Below are positions 46,013 through 54,874 of a stretch of DNA of 64,000 nt, piece by piece; positions within the stretch are counted from its first letter, which is position 1, and each line of letters opens with the position of its first letter. The notes under the pieces are model-generated. The model searched no databases, was not told the origin of the DNA, and saw only the letters and a list, made by a program, of their open reading frames with translations. The stretch is from the NCBI RefSeq assembly GCF_000576305.1, contig NZ_BAVZ01000011.1:62001-126000 (forward strand), given 5' to 3'. The position numbers and the translations under genes were made by a program. This stretch comes from Paenibacillus pini JCM 16418 (GTDB lineage Bacteria > Bacillota > Bacilli > Paenibacillales > Paenibacillaceae).

Positions 46013-47817
46013 ATGAACCAGCTAATAACAACATTGGTAAGGTCGGAAGAGTGGGTCCAGGTGCGCCGACGCATTTTTCGGCAATTGATTGAGTCGTTAT
46101 TATATGAGCAAATCATAAGTGAACCAGTCATTCGGCTTCATGCTACATCAGAATATGTATTGCATGGTGAGAGTCATATAGGAGAGAAGGTGAAGTATAC
46201 CTTTTATGCTGTACGCAAAGAAAGTTTTCATCGCATCCAATTAACTGATGCGCCAATAATGCGGATAACATCGTTAGAACGCACTGAAGCGGATTCCATT
46301 CCGCAATTTTTGCAGGAAATTTCTTCTCATTTTCAGGTATCTGAAGCCCAGCTTGGCCAGTTCATCGACGAGCTTCAACAAACCCATCTGAAAGATACGT
46401 TGTCGAAAAGGTGGGACCATACCCATTGGAAACCGCTGTTGTCCGAGTATGATGAGTGGGAATCTGCAATGACGGAAGGTCATCCCTATCATCCATGTTA
46501 TAAATCTAGAATTGGATTTACCTTGCCTGATAATACATTGTATGGTCCCGAGTTTAAACCTGAATTTAGGCTAGAATGGATTGCGATACAAAGGGATGCA
46601 ACGATAGTTTCCCTGTCGGACTCATTGATCACATATACGCAATTCATTCAAAGTGAGCTGGAACAAGAATGGGATATGCTCATGTCCACTTTACAAGATA
46701 ATTCTTTGGATGAGGATACATATATATTACTTCCAGTACATCCCTGGCAGTGGGAGCGAATCGCAGAGACGTGTGCAGATCAGCTCCGAACTGGCGAAAT
46801 GGTGTACCTAGGACAAGCGGGCGATACATACCGCCCTCAGCAATCCATACGAACAATGACGAATGTGACTAGCCGAGACAAGCCCTATGTTAAGCTGCCG
46901 CTGAATATCGTGAATACGTCATCAGGACGAATTCTGGCTCAACATACCATTATGAATTCGGCACGTATATCGGATTGGCTTGGTCGTGTGGTAGCCACAG
47001 ATACGTTCTTACAAAAAGAAATTCAATTGATTGTTCTCAAGGAAATCGCAGGGGTATCTTACAATCATCAGAAGCTTCCGAGTCTCTTTGAGCAAAAAAT
47101 ATATGGTTCACTTGGGGCAATCTGGCGTGAAAGTCTTCATCCTTACTTAAATGACGGAGAGAATGCATTACCCTTCAACGCCCTGTGCCATCTTGATCTG
47201 CAAAATTCTCCAATTATTGATCCATGGGTTCGCGAATATGGCCTTGAGCTTGGATAAAAAATTTGCTTAGCGTTGCAATTGTACCGTTAATTCATCTCCT
47301 ATATGCACATGGGACAGCACTGGAATCCCATGCGCAAAATATGATTATTGTGCTGAACAAAGGTTTGCCCGTTCGTGTGGCACTGAAAGACTTCCACGAT
47401 GGGATTCGGTATTCTCCATCGATATGTCATCCGTTTGGATATCCGAACATTGAATATCCGCCCGCTAATCATCAGCGAATAAATCGCAATTCTTTTGTGG
47501 AGAAGGAGGACCTCACTGAAGTTAAGGATTTTTTGCTAGATGCTCTGCTTTTTATTAATTTAACCGAACTGGCATTTGTCATGGAAAAATATTATGGGCT
47601 TAGTGAGAAACAATGGTGGAGTATGGTCGTTGAAGTCATTGTGAATTATCAGGAGAGGTTTCCTGAACTAAAGGAGCGATATGAACTGTTTGACGTATTT
47701 GCTCCAGAGATCGTAGTGGAACAATTGACTCGACGGCGTATTTACGAGGAATCAGGAGACTGTGTCCATAAAGTACCTAATCCGTTGTATGCATTTAGGC
47801 CGGTTTCGCAGAATTAA
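46013..47817 (+). pseudogene. NIS siderophore synthetase (IucA/IucC family), one frameshift
   Basis: A second NIS synthetase, about 602 residues once repaired. AAGGAGGTG precedes the ATG. The ATP-grasp-like centre shows EGHPYHPCYKSRIGF, LPVHPWQWERI and QQSIRTMTNV; the second half shows HGTALESHAQNMI, LKDFHDGIR and the terminal KVPNPL. The frame stops at 47257 in GLELG; restoring one G at about 47248 reads GLEAWIKNLLSVAIVPLIHL, matching the neighbouring paralogue's QNWLKDILNITVRPLIHW. It is closely related to the next gene, so the pair probably arose by duplication and performs successive condensations. Confidence 0.9.
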
Positions 47818-47837
47818 TTTGGAAAGGTGTGAACCGT

Positions 47838-49772
47838 ATGAGCACAGATCGTACGAAAATACGACCGAATCTGGATTTAGACCTAACAGACAGGATCTAT
47901 ACCACAGCTCTGTCATCACCGCACTACGTGGAGACGCGCAGACGTATATTCCGTCAGTTAGTGGAATCTTTACTATATGAAAACATCGTTCCCTTTACAC
48001 TCCGGAAGCAGCTTGGATATAACATCTGGGAAATAGAGGGCAGAGGTATGGACGGGGAGCACATCACCTATACATGTAAGGGAACAAAGCATCTAACCTT
48101 TGGTCGTATTCGTATTGGCGCTGATCTACTTATTAGAAAAATTGGAGGGAAAGTCGATAATACAGGCACATATACCCCTGTTGTGGAGGCAGAAGCTGTA
48201 TCCATCGCTCTTTTCCTATTGGAAATAAGGGGAGCTATTGGAGCTGAAGAAACGAAGCTGGTGCATTTTATCAAGGAGCTTGAACAAACCTTGATCAATG
48301 ACACCCTAGCAAGATATGTACGGGCTGAGAGCCAATCCTCAAAAGTTGACCTTCACGCTGAGGATTGGGAGAGCATAATTATCGAAGGTCATCCGTACCA
48401 TCCGAGTTATAAATCGAGAATGGGCTTCGATATTCAGGATCAACTTGAATTTGGGCCGGAATTTGCTCAGCAGATCAGACCATTATGGGTGGGTATTCAT
48501 AAGTCAAAGGCACGCATAAGCCATTCCATAAATGGACATTCACCGGATTTGAGCGAATGGCTTCATGAGCAGCTTGGTAATCAGATAATGTCGCGCTTCT
48601 CTGAGGTTTTGCGAGATAACGGGGTGGATCCGGCTGCCTTTGTTGTCCTTCCTGTTCATCCATGGCAATGGCGGACCACAATAAGTTCCGTTCTTGCCAG
48701 TGATATTCAAAATGGAAATATTGTCATGTTAGGCATAGGCGATGATTCTTTTACTGCTCAGCAGTCTATACGCACTCTCGCCAATTGCTCACGCCCCGAT
48801 TTACCTTATCTGAAATTATCACTTAGTATTATCAATACGTCGACAGGTAGAGTTCTTGCACCACATACAGTGGAGAATGCTCCACTCATTACGGATTGGA
48901 TGCAAGGAATTTTAAAGAAAGATCTTTATCTTAAGGACGAACTACGTATCATTCTACTGGGTGAGGTCGCTGGTGTAGCTTATGATAACAGTCATATCCC
49001 AGAAGCGTTACGACCTTTCTCTTATGGTGTACTGTCATGTATCTGGCGGGAAAGCTTGCATTCATATCTGCAACCTAATGAAGCAGCCATTCCCTTTAAT
49101 GCATTGGCAACTGTAGACAAGCACAATCGGCCAATCATTGATCCCTGGATACAACAATATGGGGCACAAAATTGGTTGAAAGATATCTTGAATATTACAG
49201 TACGCCCCCTAATTCATTGGTTGTTTGCTCATGGCATTGCGCTGGAATCCCATGCACAGAATATGGTGCTTATTCATCAAGAAGGGCAGCCTACTAGGAT
49301 TGCACTTAAGGATTTTCACGATGGCATTCGTTTTATACGGGAAAATCTTACAAATCCGGATGCTTGTCCAATCCTTATCGAAGCACCCGAACATCATCGC
49401 CTCGTGAATCGCAATTCATTTCTGGAAACACATGAACCCGCAGAAGTGAGAGATTTTATGCATGATGCTTTTTTCTTTATTAATCTTGGAGAGCTGGCAT
49501 TGTTCATGCATTCATATTTTGAAATTACGGAGCAGCACTTTTGGGGACAGGTTCATGAAATCATAATGAACTATCAATTGCAATTTCCAGAATATAACGA
49601 ACGCTACAAGATGTATTCTCTGTTTGCCCCAGAGATTGGAGTAGAGCAATTGACAAAGCGACGTTTGTTCCCAGACAATACATTGCATATTCATCAGGTT
49701 CCTAATCCATTAGCATCAAATTATATGGATAAATATGGATTATTTAAAAATGAATTAATAAATAATATATGA
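47838..49772 (+). CDS. NIS siderophore synthetase (IucA/IucC family), intact
   Basis: A 644-residue synthetase and the only NIS gene in the locus without a frameshift. RQLVESLLYE at the start, EGHPYHPSYKSRMGF for nucleotide binding, LPVHPWQWRTT, QQSIRTLANC, then HGIALESHAQNMV, LKDFHDGIRF and HQVPNPLA mark the whole family length. The ATG at 47838 (AAAGG ten bases upstream) is preferred over GTG at 47829. It adenylates a carboxylate such as citrate and couples it to a diaminopropionate-derived amine; the exact step among SbnC, SbnE and SbnF is undetermined. Last biosynthetic gene before the Fur-controlled importer. Confidence 0.93.
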   Translation: MSTDRTKIRPNLDLDLTDRIYTTALSSPHYVETRRRIFRQLVESLLYENIVPFTLRKQLGYNIWEIEGRGMDGEHITYTCKGTKHLTFGRIRIGADLLIRKIGGKVDNTGTYTPVVEAEAVSIALFLLEIRGAIGAEETKLVHFIKELEQTLINDTLARYVRAESQSSKVDLHAEDWESIIIEGHPYHPSYKSRMGFDIQDQLEFGPEFAQQIRPLWVGIHKSKARISHSINGHSPDLSEWLHEQLGNQIMSRFSEVLRDNGVDPAAFVVLPVHPWQWRTTISSVLASDIQNGNIVMLGIGDDSFTAQQSIRTLANCSRPDLPYLKLSLSIINTSTGRVLAPHTVENAPLITDWMQGILKKDLYLKDELRIILLGEVAGVAYDNSHIPEALRPFSYGVLSCIWRESLHSYLQPNEAAIPFNALATVDKHNRPIIDPWIQQYGAQNWLKDILNITVRPLIHWLFAHGIALESHAQNMVLIHQEGQPTRIALKDFHDGIRFIRENLTNPDACPILIEAPEHHRLVNRNSFLETHEPAEVRDFMHDAFFFINLGELALFMHSYFEITEQHFWGQVHEIIMNYQLQFPEYNERYKMYSLFAPEIGVEQLTKRRLFPDNTLHIHQVPNPLASNYMDKYGLFKNELINNI

Positions 49773-49816
49773 GATCAAATAAATAATGCATGGACAGAAA
49801 TTGGAAATATGGGATA

Positions 49817-49845
49817 TTGTAATTAATAATGATAATCATTATTAA
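49817..49845 (+). promoter_or_regulatory. Promoter and Fur box for the siderophore-binding lipoprotein
   Basis: A Fur box TGATAATCATTATTA (49830-49844) matches the 7-1-7 consensus with one change. It overlaps a possible promoter TTGTAA (49817-49822), 17 bases, TATTAA (49840-49845), so iron-loaded Fur would block it directly. Confidence 0.8.
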
Positions 49846-49880
49846 TTAGGTTATTAAACAAATCTGGGGGTTGAGTTTTA

Positions 49881-50876
49881 ATGCACGTAAAAAGAATGAA
49901 AAGCCAGCGTATATCCTGGTCATATGTTGTTGTGCTTGCCATTATCATGATGTCACTGGCTGGTTGTGGAAATTCGGGATTGGCTGTAGATAGCAAAATA
50001 GACGAGGGAACCGCAACTAAGGATAACAAGCAGGAGACACCTGTATCTACAGGTGATACACGTACCATACAAGATGCTTATGGCGATGTTCAAGTTCCTA
50101 TGAACCCGAGCCGAATTGTTGCCCTAGACATCGGGGCTTTAGATAATTTATTGGAAATGGGTATCACTCCTGTAGGCGCACCATCGATATTGACGGCAGG
50201 AGATCCTTATCCTCGCTATTTAAAAGGAACAGAGGGAATTGAGAATATTGGATCTGTCAATGAACCCAATTTGGAAAGAATTGATGCATTGAAGCCAGAC
50301 TTAATTATTGGCAATAAGGATACTCATGATGCCATCCATGACCAGTTAAAGCAAATCGCACCTACCGTATATGTAGAGACACTCGGTGTAACTTGGAAGG
50401 AAAATCTCAAGCTTCATGCTGACGCTGTAAACAAACAGGAGGAAAGTTTAAAACTATTAGATGCATATCAACAGCGCATTAAAGAATTGAAATCTGCCTT
50501 GACAGGAAAAGAAATCAAGAGGATCTCATTGATTCGTCCACGAGAAGACAAAATTCAGATCTATCTGCAAGATACCTTTGCAGGTACCATTATGAAAGAT
50601 GCTGGAATTGTTCGACCTGCTTCACAACAGGCAGCAGGCTTCTCCAAAGATATTACCGAGGAGCAGATTGTCGATATGGATGGTGATGTTATTCTCTGGT
50701 TTAACCGCGAACCCGATGCCTTCTCCAAATTAGAGAAGAGTCAGTTGTGGGCGACCTTAAAAGGAGTTCAGGATAAAGCCGTCCACCCCGTAGACTGGGA
50801 GTACTGGATGAGTGGACTTGGTATTCAAGCGGTCAATAAAGTTGTAGATGACTTAAACACATTTTTAATTAAATAG
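49881..50876 (+). CDS. Iron-siderophore ABC transporter substrate-binding lipoprotein (SirA-like)
   Basis: A 331-residue lipoprotein with lipobox SLAGCGNSG at about residue 30, followed by an acidic linker and a class III (TroA/FhuD-like) binding domain. RIVALDIGALDNLLEMGITP and ERIDALKPDLIIGN are the characteristic first-lobe blocks, and WEYWMSGLGIQAVNKVVDDL closes the second lobe. It captures ferric siderophore at the cell surface for the two permeases downstream. A Fur box controls it, and a terminator separates it from the permeases, which may limit their level. Confidence 0.93.
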   Translation: MHVKRMKSQRISWSYVVVLAIIMMSLAGCGNSGLAVDSKIDEGTATKDNKQETPVSTGDTRTIQDAYGDVQVPMNPSRIVALDIGALDNLLEMGITPVGAPSILTAGDPYPRYLKGTEGIENIGSVNEPNLERIDALKPDLIIGNKDTHDAIHDQLKQIAPTVYVETLGVTWKENLKLHADAVNKQEESLKLLDAYQQRIKELKSALTGKEIKRISLIRPREDKIQIYLQDTFAGTIMKDAGIVRPASQQAAGFSKDITEEQIVDMDGDVILWFNREPDAFSKLEKSQLWATLKGVQDKAVHPVDWEYWMSGLGIQAVNKVVDDLNTFLIK

Positions 50877-50901
50877 TCTTATGTGTCCATTCTAACCGAA
50901 A

Positions 50902-50934
50902 AATTGGATCGTCGTATGTGACGATCCAATTTTT
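50902..50934 (+). terminator. Terminator between the binding protein and the permeases
   Basis: AATTGGATCGTC pairs perfectly with GACGATCCAATT around six bases and is followed by TTTT. Partial read-through would make excess binding protein over permease, as is common in importer operons. Confidence 0.85.
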
Positions 50935-51047
50935 CTGTACACTGACTTGGACAAACTCTAAGCTTTTTATAATAGAAAGAAAACAAATGACAGTATTAAT
51001 TTTTCATTATACATAAGTGAGCAATAAATAGGCAGGAGGCAAAAAAT

Positions 51048-52046
51048 ATGAACACTACTACGGGGAAAATCATCGGTTTAACGATATTGGTGTTATTAAC
51101 GCTTCTCGCATTCCTATCCAGCATCATGTTTGGTATAGTCAAGATTCCAGGACGATCTGTAATGGATGCTTTTTTTGCGTTTGACGGTTCACGAGAACAG
51201 TTAATTGTTCGTAGCGTTAGACTTCCGAGGGCGATCATTGCCCTAGCAGTTGGCAGTTCTCTTGCAGTATCTGGATGCTTAATGCAGGCGTTGAGTCGTA
51301 ATGCTCTCGCAGGACCTGAACTGTTTGGCATTAATTATGGAGCGGCACTTACGGCAGTCCTTGCTTCTTTTTGGATCGGAACCACATCGTTACAGTTATA
51401 CGCATGGTCAGCCCTAATTGGAGCTGCCGTTGCAGGCATTTTAGTATTTCTTCTTAGTTCTATAGGAAGGCAGCCGTTAACATCAATAAAGCTTGTCCTT
51501 GCGGGATCAACGTTGAACCTACTGTTCGCATCATTGACACAAGGTATTCTCATACTCAATGAACAATCGCTTGATACGATGCGCTTCTGGCTTGCGGGCT
51601 CCTTGACGGGGCGGGATCTGAATCTTTTTACCCAGGTCATGCCTTCCCTACTCATTGGTTTGATTTGTGCTTTGTTTTTAAGCAGACATCTGAACATTAT
51701 TGGTCTAGGAGACGATGTTGCTCAGGGGTTGGGACAGCATATCCGAATGATTCGAATATTATGCATTATCGTCATTGTTCTATTATCTGGCAGTGCTGTA
51801 GCACTCGCGGGTCCAATCGGATTTATAGGTTTGGCCGTTCCACATATCGCAAGATTATTGATAGGCAGTAACTTTAACTGGATGGTTCCATATGCTGCAG
51901 TTTTAGGAGCACTGCTTCTGCTCACAGCTGATATCGGGGCAAGATTTGTGCTACCTGAACAGGAAGTACCGGTTGGTGTAATTACCGCCTTTTTCGGTGC
52001 TCCTTTCCTTATATATTTAGCTCAGAGGAGGGAGCGGACGAAATGA
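51048..52046 (+). CDS. FecCD-family siderophore permease (SirB-like)
   Basis: A 332-residue integral membrane protein with nine to ten helices of the BtuC/FecCD family. VRSVRLPRAIIALAVGSSLAVSG, then MQALSRNALAGPELFGI carry the family start, and GPIGFIGLAVPHIARLLIG is the cytoplasmic coupling helix that meets the ATPase. AGGCAGGAGG precedes the ATG. A second promoter may lie upstream (TTGGAC, 15 bases, TATAAT at 50968-50973). It heterodimerises with the next gene's product. No ATPase gene is present in the locus. Confidence 0.94.
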   Translation: MNTTTGKIIGLTILVLLTLLAFLSSIMFGIVKIPGRSVMDAFFAFDGSREQLIVRSVRLPRAIIALAVGSSLAVSGCLMQALSRNALAGPELFGINYGAALTAVLASFWIGTTSLQLYAWSALIGAAVAGILVFLLSSIGRQPLTSIKLVLAGSTLNLLFASLTQGILILNEQSLDTMRFWLAGSLTGRDLNLFTQVMPSLLIGLICALFLSRHLNIIGLGDDVAQGLGQHIRMIRILCIIVIVLLSGSAVALAGPIGFIGLAVPHIARLLIGSNFNWMVPYAAVLGALLLLTADIGARFVLPEQEVPVGVITAFFGAPFLIYLAQRRERTK

Positions 52047-53050
52047 AATCTTATTTTGAAAATAGGAAAGTAATTGCGATCATTTTATTACTACTTTTAT
52101 TGAATATAGGTACGGTTATTTTGAATGTAATGCTAGGAGATCGATCAATTCCTACAGGCGAAGTATTAAAGAGTCTAGTGGGTCGTGAGTCTAGGGAGTA
52201 TGATTTCACTATACATCAACTGCGGTTACCGCGTGTGCTTACAGGTTTTCTTGCAGGGTGTGGTTTAGCGTTAGCAGGGACAACCCTACAGAGTATTACG
52301 AGAAATCCACTTGCGTCCCCAGGAGTCATTGGTTTAAATTCAGGTGCCGCTGCCGCTGTGGTTGCCATCATGGTGCTGGTTCCTTCTTTTCCAATGAAAA
52401 ATATGCCTTGGATAGCTTTCGGTGGCGCCTTCTTGGCTGCATCGGTCATCTATCTATTATCTTTGCGAAAAGGAGAAATGGGTTCAACTATTCGCATGTT
52501 GCTAATTGGTGTTGGAATATCTGCCATGACAGGTGCACTTATTACTTATTTACTGACCGTGGGCAAAATATTTCGAGTCTCACAAGCCTCGATTTGGATG
52601 GCTGGTAGCTTGTACGGAAGAACTTGGGAACATTTTTGGCCATTATTACCTTGGGTCGTTATCCTGTTTCTTCTATTAATATCGCTGGCTAGAGTCTTGG
52701 ATATGTTTAGATTAGATGTGGATTCTGCCACTGGATTGGGTCTTCGAGTGGAATCTATGAGGCTCTTATTCATTATGATTAGTGTAGGACTTGCCGGCTC
52801 TGCGGTGTCTATGGTGGGAACCATTGGATTTGTGGGATTGATGGCACCACATATGGCAATGCATATGGCGGGTCACAGAAGTTTGGCACGTTTGCCTACA
52901 GCTGCTTTGCTAGGAGGGCTAATCGTCATGCTTGCAGACCTCGCTGGACGTATATTGTTTGTCCCTTTTGAAGTTCCAGCAGGCTTAATTACGGCCATCA
53001 TCGGTGCGCCTTATATGATTTATTTGCTGTTAAAGCGCAGATCTATATAA
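52043..53050 (+). CDS. FecCD-family siderophore permease (SirC-like)
   Basis: A 335-residue permease paralogue, overlapping the previous gene by four bases (ATGA). IHQLRLPRVLTGFLAGCGLALAG and LQSITRNPLASPGVIGLNSG start the conserved region; VGTIGFVGLMAPHMAMHMAG is the coupling helix. Together with the 51048 permease it forms the channel for the ferric siderophore. In S. aureus SirABC and B. subtilis FeuABC the ATPase is likewise encoded elsewhere (FhuC, YusV), which probably applies here. Confidence 0.94.
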   Translation: MKSYFENRKVIAIILLLLLLNIGTVILNVMLGDRSIPTGEVLKSLVGRESREYDFTIHQLRLPRVLTGFLAGCGLALAGTTLQSITRNPLASPGVIGLNSGAAAAVVAIMVLVPSFPMKNMPWIAFGGAFLAASVIYLLSLRKGEMGSTIRMLLIGVGISAMTGALITYLLTVGKIFRVSQASIWMAGSLYGRTWEHFWPLLPWVVILFLLLISLARVLDMFRLDVDSATGLGLRVESMRLLFIMISVGLAGSAVSMVGTIGFVGLMAPHMAMHMAGHRSLARLPTAALLGGLIVMLADLAGRILFVPFEVPAGLITAIIGAPYMIYLLLKRRSI

Positions 53051-53093
53051 TGAGGAAAAGAGTTCAGAATGGAAGAAAGGAGTGCATTATTTC

Positions 53094-54704
53094 ATGCTCT
53101 CTCATCTAAGCAAGGCTGATTCTGTCTATCTATTGTCTTCTATACGTAAACGGAAGTTTCCAAAGACCTGCAAAGCAATTCAAGTGAAACTTCCTGCATA
53201 CATAATATGTTTTATAACGGAAGGTGAAGGGGTTATAGTCATAGATGGTTCGCTGGAAAAGATTCGTCCTTTTCAGTTATACCTATTCGTTCCAGGCATG
53301 ATTCTTGAATTCCCCGAAGAATCTATCATTTTTGAGTATTATGGGATTTGGTTTGAGCCAATCCTACTTATGAAGAGAAAAGGAAGATACGAAGCGATAC
53401 CTTCTTTACCGTTGTCTGGTACCGTATCTCCAGGCAATATTCCGTTACATCATCCACATCAAATCCATCAACAGATCGTTCAAATATTTAATCTTAGTCA
53501 AAAGGAACATCGTCGTGGTTCAGGTGAATTGAGAATACAGTTTGAGGAACTAATTCATAACATGATGCACAATAAATCTGAACCACCAGCTGCAATACTC
53601 GACGAGCGAGTGGAGCAAAGCATCCTCTATATTGAGCAGCATTACTCAGACAAGGTAAACATTGAACAGCTTGCAGAAGCAGCAGGGGGCATACAACCGA
53701 TAGCTTTTTCGCGCTTGTTTCGAAGTGAAACCGGTATATCTCCGGTCGAATACCTCAGCAATGTTCGTATGACACGAGCAAAACAGATGCTTAATATGAA
53801 GAACAGCAGGGTAAAAGAAGTAGCTGCAGCGGTCGGTTTTCGGAGCGAATTTTACTTTAGCCGCATGTTTCAGCGTAATGTTGGTGTATCTCCAACATTA
53901 TATATGAAGAGAGGCAACTTAAAGGTTGCCATCGCATCCTCACTCCGTTTCGAGGATCATTTGAAATCGGTGGGCTTAGAGTCGGTTTGTGTCATAGACC
54001 TATTCCATTATCCCGGTCAGAGTAAAGAACAGTACGCAGAACTTCTGCACGGTCAGCTGTTAAAATTGAAGCAGTCTAATCCGGATGTAATCATTGCAGA
54101 TCATTATCATATGGAATTCAAGGATGAATTCAAAAAAACGGCTACTCCGGTCTTTTTGGATTTTTCGATATGGGATTGGAAAGCTAACTTTTTAAAAATA
54201 GCCGAGCTTGTGAATCGGGAACATCAAGCATCAGAGATGCTGACACGTCTGGATATAGAAATTGAAAGCACAGGACAAACATTGCGCCGAATTCTAGGTA
54301 AGGACCGCATCACAATTATGCAAGTCAATCACCGAGCCATAGGAATTCAAGGTAGCGTAAACCACCCACTAAATGAATTAGTGTATGGGGAGCTTGCCTT
54401 AACTCCAGGTAAACAGGTGCCTACAGAAATGTGGCGAATGGAACTACAGCCCAAATCCATGCCTGTCTTGGAGACAGAGCATCTCTTCATTCATCAGCAT
54501 CATATTCTAGCTGGAAGTGAACAGTTGTATGAGGAATTGACAAGAATGTTTGTATGGCCCATGATTCCAGCTGTAAGAGACAAGAAATTACGACGTATTC
54601 CCAATTGGTTTGTCATGAGCTGGACGCCCATTGGCAGGCAACAAATTATGAAAGAACTTATGGAAGCAATAAGTTTAAGTAACGATCACAACACTAGTTT
54701 TTAA
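53094..54704 (+). CDS. AraC-family regulator fused to a siderophore-binding domain (Btr-like)
   Basis: A 536-residue regulator. Residues 1-165 look like a cupin-type N-domain; residues ~175-275 contain two helix-turn-helix motifs of the AraC family (INIEQLAEAAGGIQPIAFSR and RVKEVAAAVGFRSEFYFSR); residues ~285-536 are a TroA-like iron-siderophore binding domain. B. subtilis Btr has this layout and activates feuABC when it binds its siderophore, so this protein probably induces the adjacent importer. GAAAGGAG supports the ATG at 53094; an upstream GTG lies within the site. Confidence 0.9.
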   Translation: MLSHLSKADSVYLLSSIRKRKFPKTCKAIQVKLPAYIICFITEGEGVIVIDGSLEKIRPFQLYLFVPGMILEFPEESIIFEYYGIWFEPILLMKRKGRYEAIPSLPLSGTVSPGNIPLHHPHQIHQQIVQIFNLSQKEHRRGSGELRIQFEELIHNMMHNKSEPPAAILDERVEQSILYIEQHYSDKVNIEQLAEAAGGIQPIAFSRLFRSETGISPVEYLSNVRMTRAKQMLNMKNSRVKEVAAAVGFRSEFYFSRMFQRNVGVSPTLYMKRGNLKVAIASSLRFEDHLKSVGLESVCVIDLFHYPGQSKEQYAELLHGQLLKLKQSNPDVIIADHYHMEFKDEFKKTATPVFLDFSIWDWKANFLKIAELVNREHQASEMLTRLDIEIESTGQTLRRILGKDRITIMQVNHRAIGIQGSVNHPLNELVYGELALTPGKQVPTEMWRMELQPKSMPVLETEHLFIHQHHILAGSEQLYEELTRMFVWPMIPAVRDKKLRRIPNWFVMSWTPIGRQQIMKELMEAISLSNDHNTSF

Positions 54705-54799
54705 TGAAGTAAAAGTGACGAACAATGTTTTAAGTAATAAACAGGATGATGTAACATAGGATTCGTTAATACTTGGCCTCTTGACGCTGAATAAACAGA

Positions 54800-54843
54800 A
54801 AACATGAGAGCACCTAATTTATTAGGAAGCTCCCATGTTTTTG
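54800..54843. terminator. Bidirectional terminator between the Btr-like and P450 genes
   Basis: AAACATGAGAGC...CCTAA pairs with TTAGG...GCTCCCATGTTT (three mismatched positions) with T-rich and A-rich flanks, between convergent genes. Confidence 0.72.
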
Positions 54844-54874
54844 TATAAACTCATTCTATTAGCCGAAAACATTT

